From: Rana temporaria
Taxonomy: Eukaryota > Chordata > Amphibia > Anura > Ranidae
Assembly (NCBI RefSeq): GCF_905171775.1
Contig: NC_053494.1
Coordinates: 45,913,981-45,977,980, forward strand
Reading direction: 5' to 3'
DNA: 64,000 nucleotides
A program made the position numbers and the translations under genes. A model generated the notes under the pieces. That model was not told the DNA's origin. It ran no database searches and was given only the letters and a program-made list of their open reading frames with translations. This document shows, in pieces, positions 10,670 to 21,842 of the stretch. Position 1 is the first letter of the stretch; each line of letters begins with the position of its first letter.

Positions 10670-11050
10670 AACAGGAGGGAGGAAGACACGTGTGAAGTGA
10701 AGCCATCAGATCGGGAGACAAGTAAAAGAGACACAGAAGAAGCAAAACAGGTAAACGAGAAAGGGGGTAATGGAGGAGGAGACAGGAAAGTGTAAATCGA
10801 TAAAGATGAATGGTGGCACTGGCAAAAAGGAGATAAGAAAGGGGGAAGAAGAGGGAAGAACAAAAAAAGGGGACTATATAAAGAGAAAAATAAGGAAAAC
10901 AGAAAAGCAGAGGAAAATAAGAGAAAAAATACGAGTGAAAAATAAAAAGATGATAGAGAAATGAGAATAGGAAAAAATGAAGAAATGAGTGGGAAAAGGA
11001 GACAAATTAAGAGGATAAGGTACAACTGAGAAAAATGTATGAAAATAAAC
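10670..11050. repeat. Long purine-rich tract on the plus strand
   Basis: About 380 bp almost devoid of C and low in T on the plus strand (runs such as GGAGGAGGAGACAGG, AAGAAAGGGGGAAG and AAAAATAAAAAGATG). The extreme strand asymmetry makes open frames on both strands, but none looks like a protein. Confidence 0.7.
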
Positions 11051-11065
11051 TTAAAAAAAAAAAAC

Positions 11066-11503
11066 TGGTGGCACACTGGCAGCAATTGATGGCACACTGG
11101 CAGCAATTGATGGCACACTGGCAGCAATTGATGGCACACTGGTGGCACACTGGCAGCAATTGATGGCACACTGGCAGCAATTGATGGCACAATGGCAGCA
11201 ATTGATGGCACACTGGCAGCAATTGATGGCACACTGGTGGCACACTGGCAGCAATTGATGGCACAATGGCAGCAATTGATGGCACACTGGCAGCAATTGA
11301 TGGCACACTGGCAGCAATTGATGGTACACTGGCTGCACACTGGCAGCAATTGATGGCACACTGGCAGCAATTGATGGCACACTGGCAGCAATTGATGGCA
11401 CACTGGTGGCACACTGACAGCAATTGATGGCACACTGGCAGCAATTGATGGCACACTGGCAGCAATTGATGGCACACTGGCAGCAATTGATGGCACACTG
11501 GTT
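11066..11503. repeat. Minisatellite, 21-bp unit CACTGGCAGCAATTGATGGCA
   Basis: About 20 copies of the unit TGGCAGCAATTGATGGCACA plus one base, with periodic half-units (CACTGGTGGCA) that form a longer higher-order period. Because 21 is divisible by 3, all three minus-strand frames stay open and give repeated MPSIAAS-, CHQLLPV- and AINCCQC-type text. I treat these as artefacts. It ends against the hairpin at 11499-11743. Confidence 0.92.
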
Positions 11504-11743
11504 TATGTATGTCTTAGTGATTGATTAACATCACAACTTCATTGATTTGAAATTGATACCCTTATTTTTTGTATGATTTTTGCTTTTGCTCATCACTGCC
11601 ACACACATGCAGCCATGCATTGCACGTGTGTGGCAGTAATGAGCAAAACTAAAAATCATACAAAAAATCATACAAAAAAAAGCTATCAATGAAGTTGTGA
11701 TGTGAATCAATCACTAAGACAATAAGACATACATAAACCATAA
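11499..11743. repeat. About 245-bp near-perfect hairpin
   Basis: The left arm starts GGTTTATGTATGTCTTAGTG and the right arm ends with its complement (to AACCA at 11740), with one extra CAATAAGA on the right. Arms are about 110 bp around a centre at GCAGCCATGCATTGCACGT (about 11610-11630). It is a small foldback element between a minisatellite and a hAT element. Confidence 0.75.
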
Positions 11744-11759
11744 TTTTCACTAATATGAG

Positions 11760-12490
11760 TAGTGTTGCTCACGAATATTCGTATTGCGAATATTCGGCTC
11801 GAATATGGCATATTCGAGTATTCGCGAATATCTCGAATTTCGCGGCCAATATTCGCTATTCCGAATATAAAAAAAAAAATGCGAAATTTCGCTAATGCGA
11901 ATTTATTGCGAACATTTTGCGAATTTTTTTTTTTTTTCTGATTGGCTCTGATGCAAAAGAAGGGCGGAGAAAGTATTTGCGAATATTCTGAAATCGAATA
12001 TTGGTGATATTTTATCGAAATTTCGCTAATGCGAATGCGAAATTGATTGCGAGATTTTGACAACTCTGATTGGCTCTGATGCAAAAAAAGGGTGGAGAAA
12101 GTATTCGCGAATATTCGATTTCCGAATATTCGCAAATACTTTCTCCACCCTTCTTTTGCATCAGAGCCAATCAGAGTTCTCCTACCACAGCTGTCAAAAT
12201 ATTTCACAACATTTTTTTTTTTGATAAAATATTCCGAATATTCGATTTCCGAATATTCGAGAATACTTTCTCCGCCCTTCTTTTGCATCAGAGCCAATCA
12301 GAAAAAAAAAAAAAAAAAAAAGAAATTCGCAAAATGTTCGCAATAAATAAATTCGCATTAGCGAAATTTCGCAATTTTTTTTTTTTAAAAATATCACGAA
12401 TATTCGATTTTAGCGAATATTTCACGAATATTCGGCTATATATTCGTGATATATCGCGAAATCGAATATGGCGTATTCCGCTCAACACTA
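11760..12490. mobile_element. hAT-type foldback with 8-bp duplication AATATGAG
   Basis: AATATGAG is present at 11752-11759 and 12491-12498. The ends TAGTGTTGCTCACGAATATT and its inverse (TATTCCGCTCAACACTA) are terminal repeats. The whole interior is a nested palindrome of CGAATATTCG-type words with the segment TTGGCTCTGATGCAAAA repeated in both orientations. The long open frames across it come from this composition. Confidence 0.85.
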
Positions 12491-12498
12491 AATATGAG

Positions 12499-13136
12499 TC
12501 ACAAATAGTGAAAAATGTTCATTGTTTTGGGAAATTTTGTTTAATACATTTTTTCTTGTAAGGCAACCTCACTTTTTCATTGTTTAACTATAACAAGTAC
12601 TCGTACCAGTTGTCCAACAATGATATTTACTGCTTTTTATAAAGAAATACAATTGATTTTATGCAGTATTGAGTTTAGCCTTTTGGCCCGGCCCTCCAAA
12701 ATATTTTTAGTTTCTCATGTGGCCCCATCGAAAAAATAATTGCCCACCCCTGCTCTACAGCAACCAGAGATACCTATTCACCATCGCTTTATGATGGCTG
12801 CGGGGAGGACCAGGACAACTGCTGTTTGTTTAACTCTTTCATTTTTTTTCTCTACCAAGTAAACATTTACTTCTTGGTTAAACTGCATTTTGTGTGGAGC
12901 CTTATCTGTTACCATTTGGACAGGTGGTTGGTACCAGGTAATACCATTTAATTGTATCTTTATTACTGTATGATATTATTGTGGTTCCCAACTGCCAGTG
13001 GGTTCCATAATTGTTGTGTTGTCCAGTTGTGCCAAGGGAGGGTTTGAGCCAAACTTCTGGGGTTCATAGGCAGAGCGTAGACCCAAAATCTAAACCAGCA
13101 GCTCATTGGGGGGTAGTGCTACAGGTATTTCAATGT
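12499..13136. mobile_element. Intron with a hAT right-end fragment near 12655-12755
   Basis: The fragment ends GCCCACCCCTG after TTGGCCCGGCCCTCCAAAAT, resembling 3' ends of hAT elements (recalled pattern). A left end was not found. The remainder is unremarkable. Confidence 0.4.
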
Positions 13137-13438
13137 TAGGCTAGGTTTGCACTATGCTGGTTTCTCAGTGGCAGCTTTTGACCGGGCACAGCAGCCTATT
13201 TATTTGAATGAGCTGCTGTACATACAGAAAACACAGGGAAAAGATCCCTGCACCTTTTACAAAATCACAGCCGAAGGGAAACTGCATAGAGCTATATAGT
13301 TCCCACCATGGGAATCAGCGCAGTGATTGGGGTGCCATTAAGAATTATTGCTAACAGCAGAGCAATTTTGATGCTGGTGTGGGGAAGTGTGCTATTACAT
13401 GTAGTCCCACACCCACATATAGTGTGAATCTAGCCTTA
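13137..13438. mobile_element. MITE with TTAGGCTAGGTTTGCACTAT ends
   Basis: The left end TTAGGCTAGGTTTGCACTAT is the imperfect inverse of the right end ATAGTGTGAATCTAGCCTTA. Length is about 300 bp. Ends resemble those at 18883-19236 and the outer element at 4695-5826. Non-coding. Confidence 0.7.
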
Positions 13439-14088
13439 TGCTTTAAAAGGGTCAGCAGACTAGGCCCAATGCCTCTTGCTTCCCATCAAGTAAACACCCC
13501 TCTGATGCTGTGCGAGAGGACTATGGTCTACCACGTGGCAAATCTGCGATCCCAGCTCCAACCCAAGTGGATCCCATACCCTTTGCCACACAGGGGGCAT
13601 CACCGCAGCAATGCTGACACCAGCCTGTTCTGCAGCAGGAGGCATCGACTTGGATCGCTCTTCAGTAGGGTGACAGGAGACATAGAAAGACAACTTCACT
13701 GGAGACAATAGTAGGATCAACAAACTGAGTATTAAACCAATAACAAGGGTATTGAGAAAAGGGCATTTGCATGAAAACAGTGACTTAGGTGATGAGTGGC
13801 CGGGGGGAGGTGTATGGATCCCACCCACCCACCGCACCCCCCATGGGAACTTGCTGTACAGGTGTGGTGGGGAAGGAACCCCCCCTAGCCCTCCCTCTTG
13901 AAAGTGCCCATCGTAGATAAAGAGATAAGACATTGTCAATACCGCAAAGACAGTTAGTAAACGCAATGGGAGACAAAAGGTGGATACATTTAAAAAGGAT
14001 TTAACAAAGCGCTTTAAAATGATGAGCAAAAGTCTCTAGGAAAAAAAATGTCACCTACAAAGGTCATAAACCATGCTACAACATGAGA
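13439..14088. other. Gene-free intron sequence
   Basis: No exon-like segment. The minus-strand open frame at 13460-14029 has no recognisable domain and overlaps a C-rich segment; I regard it as chance. Confidence 0.35.
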
Positions 14089-14092
14089 TAAG

Positions 14093-15121
14093 TGTAGCGC
14101 CCCCCTACTTTCAGTACGGGGGCTATACTAAAATTAGTGGGGAATGGGAGGGTTAATTTACTCCCATTCTCTAATTATGGAAATTTAGGCTGCTACCATT
14201 TCCAGAATTTGTCCTGTAGGTCAGTCTGCGCTCCAGGGGTGCGTTATCACCCCTGGGCGGCAGTTGGCGCTAGAGGGATTCTGGGGGACCCACCTTCTTC
14301 CAGCAGCCAATCAGAGGAGTTTCTCCCTCGTTGGGCATGCTGGGAGGGGGGATATATCTGTGGCAGACGCTTTTGGCGGGTTGTTCTTGCAGGGCCCGAG
14401 TTCCAGGTGCGGTACCCACCTTCAGGGTACGCGCATCCATGGACCCCGCCACCGCGTCCTGCCAGGCTGAGTTCAGGCATCATGTAGAGCATCACCCTAA
14501 CATTGAAAGGGGCTCCAGTGACTTGCTGGGTCCCAACCTTCTGCTGAGAGGATCCTAAGCTGGAAACTGTACGGTGGGGGATTGGCTCGGAAGCACCTAG
14601 AGCTAGAGGTTATCCTGGAGACCTAGACGACCCATCGGGGATCCGGTCACCACACCGTATGACAGGTATGCTCAAACTGTCAGTGGGTGACATTGATTGA
14701 ACTAACTGGAAGGATTTGCTCAAACTGATTTTACAAATCCTAAATTGTCTAGCCTGTGGCAGAGGCCCTGAGCCAGGCCTGTGGCAGAGGTCTGAGATAG
14801 TTGCCTGTCCGGGGGCACTTTACCCACCCTGATTGGGTGGCGAAGAATTGAGTTTGACTATTGCTGAGAGCAGGCTTGCTCTCTCCTGAAATCCAAGGCC
14901 TGATACTAAAGTTCTTCTATGCTCATCAACCTTTCTCTATCGTGTGTCATGTTGATGTTGGCCAGTTTGGGACCTTGGATTAAAGCATTGAAACTGAATT
15001 TGTGTCTGGACACTTGCTCTTTATTCACACTCACAAAAGTCACCCCTAGATCAAGTCAAGAAGGTAACTTGGAAAGCCGGTCCCAAACTAACCAGCGGCT
15101 CCTTCGGGGGTAAGTGCTACA
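14093..15121. mobile_element. Solo LTR, 1029 bp, with 4-bp duplication TAAG
   Basis: The block starts TGTAGCGCCCCCC and ends AAGTGCTACA, i.e. TG...CA ends with a short inverted repeat (TGTAGC/GCTACA). TAAG flanks it at 14089-14092 and 15122-15125, as expected after LTR-retrotransposon integration and LTR-LTR recombination. No internal coding region is attached. The text near 53080 (TGTAGCGCCCTGCTCC) is probably the start of a related LTR. The class (Ty3 or other) cannot be decided from the LTR. Confidence 0.7.
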
Positions 15122-15239
15122 TAAGAAAACAGGAAGAGTGGAAGAAAGGGAGAAAGGGAAAGGAAGCATGAGAACAGAAGAGAAAAAAAGGAGAGTCAGG
15201 CAAGAGAAGGCTCAGCCACCAGAGCCCCAATGTTGCTAT

Positions 15240-16560
15240 TTAGGGATGGGTTGAACCAGGAAACAGGGGTATGCCTACACAACGAGCCCAGGATTCCCAG
15301 ATCTCCTCAAATTGTTTAGAGAGGAGCCCACCAATTTCTCCTGTGACATAATGCAGGAAATTTTACGCTTGGTCGCCTAGATGGAGAACCTGGGGAGCTT
15401 CCAGGCTTTAGCGATGGAAAGCTGGGCACCCAGGAGAATAAAGCATATGTTGGTACTTTTGGGGAATGCAAAAATTCAGGAGGGCTACTGAAGGAGACTT
15501 AGGAACTGAGCACTATTTGTGTATTATTTGGAAAGTTTGGTTTCAAAAGCTTCTGTTTAACATAGAGCCCGTCATCCGACAGCCTTGGAAACATAAGTGG
15601 GGGGGGGGGGGGACTGAGGGGAAGATACTAGAGAGTCTTGTTGGACTCATATACCATCTAGTGAGGACTTTCAGGTTGGCTTTCATTAGAAAAGTTTTGA
15701 GGATACCTTTATCTGGAGAATGCTCTATGCCAAAAATCCATGTCCCAGTGTTCCTGAAGCTCATTTTCCCAAGCTAGCATGTAAGGTCATTTAGATTGGA
15801 TTTTAGCAAGCGACGAGTAAATGATAGATATACCTCCCCTCCGCCCTGAGGCCTGACCACACCATTGTTTGTATAGTGGAAAATGAGGGGGGTCAGGTTT
15901 GGTTGTCCAGATAGAATGTGGAAATGCGAGATTTGACAAAATCTGTTCAGACTGGAAGATTCAGTTTGCTGATACAATAGAGATGGGGCCCGCAGAGGTA
16001 AATAAAGTGTCTTTCCATATGGACCCAGTCTGGTTTATATACCCTGGAGTATACTGTGGATAGCTGAGCTAATCTTGCAGCTTGGTAATACCAAAGGTTT
16101 GGCAAGCCCAAGTCTCCTTTAGTTCTCAGACTGAATAGTGTGTTTTGTGAGAAACAGTACCCTGACTTGCCCCTTCCAAATTTTACAATTTTGCTTTGAA
16201 AAGAGTGTAGATGGTCCTTTTGATTACAATTCGGAGAGAGTGAAAAGATCATTTTGATGGAATTGATTTTGCCCAACCAGGAAAGCTCAAGTTGGGCCCA
16301 GGTTTTAAGGTCGGTTTCTAATTTCCGGTACATAGGTGGGTAGTTGGCGGAATACAATTGTTCGAATTTGGAAGTGAGATTTATCCCCAGGTAACAAATA
16401 GAGGCATCACTCCATTCAAACTTGCACGAGTTCCTCAGCTGTGCCACAATTAGTGGCTGGAGAGAGATATTTAGTGCTTGGGATTTGGAGAAGTAGGCCT
16501 GAAACCTTGAAAAAGTAATCTAAGAGTTTACATATAACAGGGAGAGATATAACCGGAGAG
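15240..16560 (-). mobile_element. L1-clade LINE ORF2 C-terminal fragment
   Basis: Minus strand. 16560-15947 reads from just after the reverse-transcriptase palm (CYLGINLTSKFEQLYSAN) through DLKTWAQLELSWLGKINSIK and GDLGLPNLWYYQAARLAQ, typical L1-clade text. Beyond a few stops, 15764-15543 continues with LKVLTRWYMSPTRLSSIFPS, the C-terminal region. It is 5'-truncated and broken by stops, so it is a dead copy. The solo LTR lies just downstream of it on this strand. Confidence 0.8.
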
Positions 16561-16718
16561 GTAATGAAGAGGAGAAGGTCATCTTATTGCTATTTAAAGG
16601 GACACTGGGGTTGATTTAAACTGGAGAATGCTAAATCTGGTGCAGCTCTGCATAGAAACCAATCAGCTACCAGGTGATATTGTCAAAGCTGAATGGAACA
16701 AGCTTAGGTAAGAAGCTG

Positions 16719-16720
<2 letters not shown>

Positions 16721-16792
<72 letters not shown>
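16721..16792. repeat. (TA)n microsatellite
   Basis: About 36 uninterrupted TA units. Open frames here (YIYIYIYI) are artefacts. Confidence 0.97.
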
Positions 16793-16796
<4 letters not shown>

Positions 16797-16869
16797 CACA
16801 GAATAAACCCTCTTTTGTTGAACAAATGTATTTACAGAGAATAGATTTAAATAATGTTCTTCTCTGCCT

Positions 16870-17159
16870 TCCCCACCCCCCTCCACCGTACTCTGCGTCT
16901 GTGAGATACCACTGAACTTCTAAGGGCATAATATGTAACTGCATATTTATATCAAAGGTTTATAATGTTTTGTCTGGAGTCCACCAAAAAGTAATCATAG
17001 ATGTTTTGGAACAAGATGGTGCTCGTGTATGAATCGAGTTATATGTTTTATAAGGGGAAAAATTGCGCGCTCTACTATGTTCTAATTTTTAAGCAAATAT
17101 AGACCATCAGCCTCCAGTGAATATAGTGAAAATAAACTCAGAAAAAAAAATATATATAG
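16870..17159. other. Intron sequence left of a hAT MITE
   Basis: GAAAAATTGCGCGCTCTAC and the text around it look like the 5' side of the dispersed unit that continues after the hAT insertion (17802 onward) and ends at the hammerhead-like motif at 18282. No gene. Confidence 0.35.
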
Positions 17160-17801
17160 TAGACATGTGCAGACTGGAATATTTTGTTTCATTTTTTCGT
17201 TTTCGTTTTGAAAAATAAATTTATTTAGTTACTCCCGAAAATCATTTTGATTCATTTCGTTTTTCGTTGGGGAATAGCTTTCTTCTGAAAATCCAATACT
17301 ACTTGGTTTCTGTCGAATGGTCAAAAGAATATTCGACGGACCGTCGAATATTTTTGGTTTCTGTCGATCGGTCAAACGAATATTCGACGGAACGTTGAAT
17401 CTTTACGTCGCATCGTACATTTCCATTCGAATATTCCGCCTACAAGAATTCTAATGTTGTATGACTAGTAATAATGTCGAATCTATTCTCTATAATGTCG
17501 AATCTATTTTCTCATAAATCGAAATCTATTCTCTGTAATGTCGAATCTATTATGTCTATAGTGTCGAATCTTTTCTCTATAATGTCGGATCTTTTCTCTA
17601 TGATGTCGAATCTTTTCCCTATAATGTCGAATCTCTCTATATCGAATTTTTACCGCAACGAAAACGAAAATAAAGCATTTTTTATGTCGGATCTTTCGGT
17701 TTTCGTTTCTTGCACTTTCGTTATCGTTTGGTAAAACGATAACGAAAAAAACAGATTTTCGGACGAAAATGCATTCTAACGAAAACGAATGCACATGTCT
17801 A
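17160..17801. mobile_element. hAT-type MITE with 8-bp duplication ATATATAG
   Basis: The termini TAGACATGTGCA and TGCACATGTCTA are perfect inverted repeats. ATATATAG lies at 17152-17159 and 17802-17809. The interior holds about eight copies of a 20-21-bp unit TAATGTCGAATCTATTCTC at 17474-17640 and palindromic CGTTTTCGTTT-like flanks. Non-coding. Confidence 0.82.
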
Positions 17802-18281
17802 ATATATAGTACATGTGGCCGTGAATTGGCTGCAACCACTTAGTAGTGTACTCAAAAAACACTGCGCAATAAATGAAAAAGAAAAAGATGAGAATGGTGC
17901 GCTTATTCAATAATGTGCCATAAAGTAATATACTCAAAGAATGAATATGATGAGTATCCAAACATACAAAGAAATTAACAAATGTGAATAAAGTCCAACT
18001 AAAGCCTAATGGTAGGAGTTAGTTCATATAAAGGCAACAATTTCAAAGGGATAACTTATTAGAAGAAAAAACAGATAAAACCATCTATCCAAACATCAAC
18101 TGTTAAATTTATGAATTGGCCGCTCACCTCCTACAATGACCCAAGGGTCAGACAAGTTATATGTTATATATGCAATGTCAATGTTCATTTATCACTAACC
18201 TAAATCTATGCTGATTTTACTTGATGTTTTTGATAGTTTAATGCTGTTATATGATTGTCTGTCTGTGCTATTTTTAAGGCC

Positions 18282-18330
18282 CTGATGAAGTGGGGGTTCC
18301 TGCAAAACGAGTAGGACATACCTTCTGACA
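18282..18330 (+). ncRNA. Degenerate hammerhead-ribozyme-like motif
   Basis: The order CTGATGA (18282-18288), a stem II (GTGGG/CCTGC with two G-U pairs), AAA (18304-18306) in place of the invariant GAA, a minimal stem III ACGAGT and the cleavage-site A (18313) match the compact hammerhead layout. Hammerheads with a very short stem III are known from Penelope-like retroelements, including in frogs. The G-to-A change at the general-base position (G12) would inactivate it. It lies at the end of a repeat unit that began before the hAT insertion. Confidence 0.45.
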
Positions 18331-18882
18331 TCTCCCACCAAGACCTGCACATCCTGGATACAAGATATAGTAGACTGTATTTTGTCTTAAACTGTAATAG
18401 ATTTTAAGAAGTCTCTGCCCATGGTTGGCAAATAAAACTTTTTCTATCTTCTCATAATTGTGGTATTTACATATTTTATGTTCATACTCTACCAATTAAA
18501 GTCCCACTCCACCATATTTTGTACTTCAATCGTATATATTCTGGGGATGGTGCCTCTGTGGTAGTATTTTTGTTTCACTTCCACCCCAACCCCTACATAT
18601 GAGGTAATACAGTGTCAGGATATCCCTGTTTTGCTTCATTCATTCTGTGAGTCTATCATTTCTGCAACACCAGTCACATCACCAATCATCAGAGTTGGCA
18701 GCTCTGATATGGGGAAACCCAGCCCTGCTCCTCTACCAAAATGGCTGTTTCCACACAAAAACCCAGTGCGGGACAAGAAATGGTATGTCAGTATTGGGAA
18801 CATGATCAGCTGCACAGAGACCAAAGACAATACTTGGTATTAGGCATTTGCTATCTGCTTGCTTTCACAGTTCAAGTGCCAT
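18331..18882. other. Intron sequence, nothing firm
   Basis: 18331-18490 is the tail of the hammerhead-bearing repeat (ends GGTATTTACATATTTTATG). 18490-18880 shows no feature I can name. Confidence 0.35.
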
Positions 18883-19236
18883 TTAAGGCTGCATTCACAT
18901 CTAGGCGGACAAAATCGCTGCGTTTTGTCCCACGAATTGTGGCGACAAATAGCAGCGTTTTGTACCGCGATTTGCGGCGACAAAACGCCGCGATTGTCCG
19001 CCTAGATGTGCCCCTAGATTGTCCCCATATGGAGATGGTTCCCATCTCCTATGCCGAACGCCGAAAGCCGCCTGAAAAAAAAGGTCCGGGACTTTTTTTC
19101 AGGCGGCAGTCGGCAGGCGTGGAGATGTGAACCATCTCCATAGAGGGCAATGTTAAATCATCCCTCTGGCGTGTCGGGGCGGCAGCGGGGCGTCACACTA
19201 CAGGCGACAAAACGCCTAGGTGTGAATGGGCTCTAA
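18883..19236. mobile_element. MITE with TAAGGCTGCATTCACATCTAGG ends
   Basis: The left 24 bp (from TTAAGGCTGCATTCACATC) and the right 24 bp (to GTGTGAATGGGCTCTAA) are inverted repeats. The interior has GGCGACAAAACGCC palindromes and a run of ACAAAACGCxGCG words. Non-coding. Confidence 0.75.
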
Positions 19237-19302
19237 GAATTGCCATCTCCCCCTGTAATAGGCATACAGTTTAAACAGTTTCTATTTAATAGAAGGTGTT
19301 AC

Positions 19303-19452
19303 CATTGTGTGACTTGAAATTTTCTATAAGAGGAATTAATTCATCTTGTATCCTGGCTTCTATTGTTTTCTTTCCCATTCCAAAGTCTCGAAGAGTTGAG
19401 AGTGTGAACCTCCTAATGGCTTTCCAATGTTCTCCATTACTAAACACGATAC
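19303..19452 (-). CDS. CYP2-family cytochrome P450, exon 3
   Basis: Third coding exon, 150 bp, exactly the usual CYP2 exon 3 length. It lies between acceptor GTGTATTTCAG| and donor ACAATG|GTAACA. With the split Gly codon it reads GIVFSNGEHWKAIRRFTLS, then TLRDFGMGKKTIEARIQDEL. Trp128 and Arg132 form the C-helix WxxxR motif, whose Arg (family knowledge) contacts a haem propionate. RDFGMGK is the usual CYP2 text. Phase 1 on both sides. Intact. Confidence 0.95.
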
Positions 19453-19774
19453 CTGAAATACACATAATAATATTGTAAGCAAGCAGTTTATCATCATACA
19501 CTGGCCTTTATTTAATGCCTAAGTCTATGAATGTAATGTGATCTATGAATGGAGGACAAGCAGATGATTGAAAGGTCTGCCCCCTCCATTCAAAGACCCT
19601 GTTTCATTCATAGAAGCTGTAGGCACCACATCTAAAAATGGTGGAGCTGGGCAGACAGGGTGGAAATAGTTGAGCACAGTTGATGAATGTCTGACAGCTA
19701 CCTTAGTTCTATCAAACCACGTTGCACCAGACAATTACTGTGGGGGGCATTGGAGAAAGATTTCTACTCAACAA
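19453..19774. other. Intron 2 sequence, nothing firm
   Basis: Contains CTATGAATGGAGG and CCTCCATTCAAAGACC as a loose inverted pair; otherwise nothing recognised. Confidence 0.3.
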
Positions 19775-20820
19775 TAGGGATGGGCCGAACACTCTCGCCG
19801 GTTCGGTTTGCAACAGAAAATGCGTACAGGCAAATAATTTGTGTGAACCCTTTTAAAGTCTATGAGACACGAATGTGAAAAAGCAAAAGTGCTAATTTTA
19901 AAGGCTTATATTCACGTTATTACCATAATACGTTTATAGGGACCCGGGTACTGCCCCAGGGGACATATGTCAATGCAAATTTTTTTTTTCAGGAGCAGTG
20001 ATTTTAATAATGCTTAAAGTGAAACAATAAAAATGAAATATTCCTTTAAATATTGTGCATGGGGGGTCCCCTTAGTCAGGCCTGTAAAGTGGCACATCTG
20101 TATGATGTGTATTACAGTGCCACAGCAAAATGAGATTTCAAAAAGAGAAAAAATTATTTAAAATTGCTTGCGGCTGTAATGTATTGCCAGCAACATAGAT
20201 AAAAAATCAAGGAAAAAAAATGTGTCTCCCCCCCCCTCCCCCAGTCCATACCAGGCCCAAAGGGGAACTCCATGCCAAAATTAAAAAAATAATTGGCGTG
20301 GGGTTCCCGCCCCCCTTCCTGAGCCACATGCCCTCAACATGGGGAGGGTGTTCATGTTGATGGGGACAAGAGCAGAGATCCACCTATTTAATAGTTAGCA
20401 GTTGCAAAAAGTATAGCTGCTGACTTTTATTAATCAGACACTCACCTGTCCCACGATCCAGCAATGCGGGTGCAGGAATCCTCGCTTCTCTCCCCCTCCT
20501 CTCCACAGCGCTGGCATTCTAACTGTGGGTGCCCGGCTGTGGCTTTACAGCCGGGCGCACACTGAGCATGTGCGAGCCGCGTTGCGTACTGTGAATGGCC
20601 GGCCAATCTTCTGGGACTTGTGATGTGTCCCAGAGGATTGCAGGGAGGGAGGGGGAAAGGTGATTTTCGTTATGGTGCCATGGCACCAGGGGAGAAAGTG
20701 AGAGCACCAGGGTACCTGCCCCCCCCCCCCAAAAAAAAGGACATGCCCAATGTGGCATGTCAGGGGGGTCACAAGCACTTAAAGCGGAAGTTACATTTTT
20801 GAGAGGAACTCCACTTTAAG
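19775..20820. repeat. Composite of dispersed repeats ending in a TTAA element
   Basis: GGGATGGGCCGAACACTCTC (19775) looks like the start of a common frog repeat (recalled). 20220-20390 resembles the 42700-42930 block (CCATACCAGGCCC, ATGCCCTCAACATGGGG). 20400-20820 contains GCAGCTGCTGACTTTTA-like text and ends CTCCACTTTAAG, matching in reverse the element beginning TTAAAGCGGGCTTCCACC at 50531. No coding. Confidence 0.5.
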
Positions 20821-21251
20821 TAATCTTAGTCTTTAAAAAGGTCTTAAAAAAACATGCCCAAAATGCAGTAAATCACAGTAAATAGTCAGCAAACATCGCT
20901 ACTCAATGGAGAAATTCAGTTGGCTGGGTAAACGAAAAACAAAGTAAGAGCTTAGAAAATAACCCTTCTGCACCTGTAACCTCTGTATAACATTGCTGTG
21001 TTAGGACAGTTTTATGATAACTTATGTCCAAACCTTGTGCATTTAAAGATCTTGAAAATTGTGGGCAAAATAAGAACTGATTTGAATTATAAATTGTGCA
21101 AAAACCACCAAACTGGCAAACTGAGTTCAAGACTTGTGGCTTGAGATATCATTGCTGGCCCATACATGTTCTAAATATTGCTGGTTTAGGTGTAGTTATT
21201 AGGCCAAGAAAAAAAGATAATGTTTACAGAAAACGATAACTTTAAGCTTAC
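20821..21251. other. Intron 2 sequence next to exon 2
   Basis: AT-rich; no repeat or exon recognised. This is among the least repeat-like intronic sequence in the window. Confidence 0.3.
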
Positions 21252-21414
21252 CTTTTTCATTACTTAATAGTTTAAACAGTGGCGCATTTGCTCTTTCTCC
21301 AAAATCATCAGCTTGGTTGACAAGGGCATCCTTCACAGCCCTGTATCCTGCTATTACCACCCACACCTTGGGTCCAAAGTGTACAGTAAAGATATCTCCA
21401 TACTTCTCATGGAG
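21252..21414 (-). CDS. CYP2-family cytochrome P450, exon 2
   Basis: Second coding exon, 163 bp, exactly the usual CYP2 exon 2 length. Acceptor TTATTTTATTGCAG|, donor GAAAAAG|GTAAGC. It encodes residues 65-118 plus the first base of Gly119: LHEKYGDIFTVHFGPKVWVV, then IAGYRAVKDALVNQADDFGE and RANAPLFKLLSNEK. This covers strand beta-1, helix B and the B-C loop start (KYGxIFTVxxGPK is family text). Phase 0 at entry, 1 at exit. Intact. Confidence 0.95.
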
Positions 21415-21439
21415 CTGCAATAAAATAATAAAATAGCAA

Positions 21440-21842
21440 TTTCAATTCAATAGAAATTGAACATTAACTTAAAGTGATTGTAAAATTTTAATAAAAAAAA
21501 CATATCATACTTGCCTCCTCTGTGCAAGGGTTTTGCACAAAGTAGCTCAGATCCTCCTCTTCTGGGATACCCAGGTGGCACTCCTCCTCCTCATCGAGTG
21601 CCCCCATGGAGAGCCACTTTCCATGGGGGCACTTGTGCGGACGCGCTCCCGAGTCCTGCTGCTGCGTCCATTGACACAGACAGCACGACTCTGCCCCGCC
21701 GTCCGGTTCTTGTGTCACTGGATCTGATTGACAGCAGCAGGAGCCAATGGCTCCTGCTGCTATCAATCTATACAACAAGGACCCGAGACAGCAGCTGGAG
21801 CTGCTGGGCTTGTCCTCGACGCTGGATCGAACGGTAAGTAAA
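21440..21842. mobile_element. TTAA-type GC-rich MITE fused to LINE sequence
   Basis: It starts near TTAACTTAAAGTGATTGTAA and carries CTTGCCTCCTCTGTGCAAGG and GATTGACAGCAGCAGGAGCC. Close relatives are at 35490-35898 and 46010-46215 (reverse). At 21843 it meets the LINE piece without the expected terminal repeat, so one end is missing. Open frames running across the join are artefacts. Confidence 0.5.

Noticed and set aside
11007..11498. Long minus-strand frames of CHQLLPV / AINCCQC repeats (up to 281 residues)
   Set aside because: They are translations of the 21-bp minisatellite, open in all frames because the unit is a multiple of three. No start context or domain.
13460..14029. Minus-strand frame of 189 residues
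   Set aside because: No recognisable motif, Pro/Gly-rich because of a C-rich segment, no splice support.
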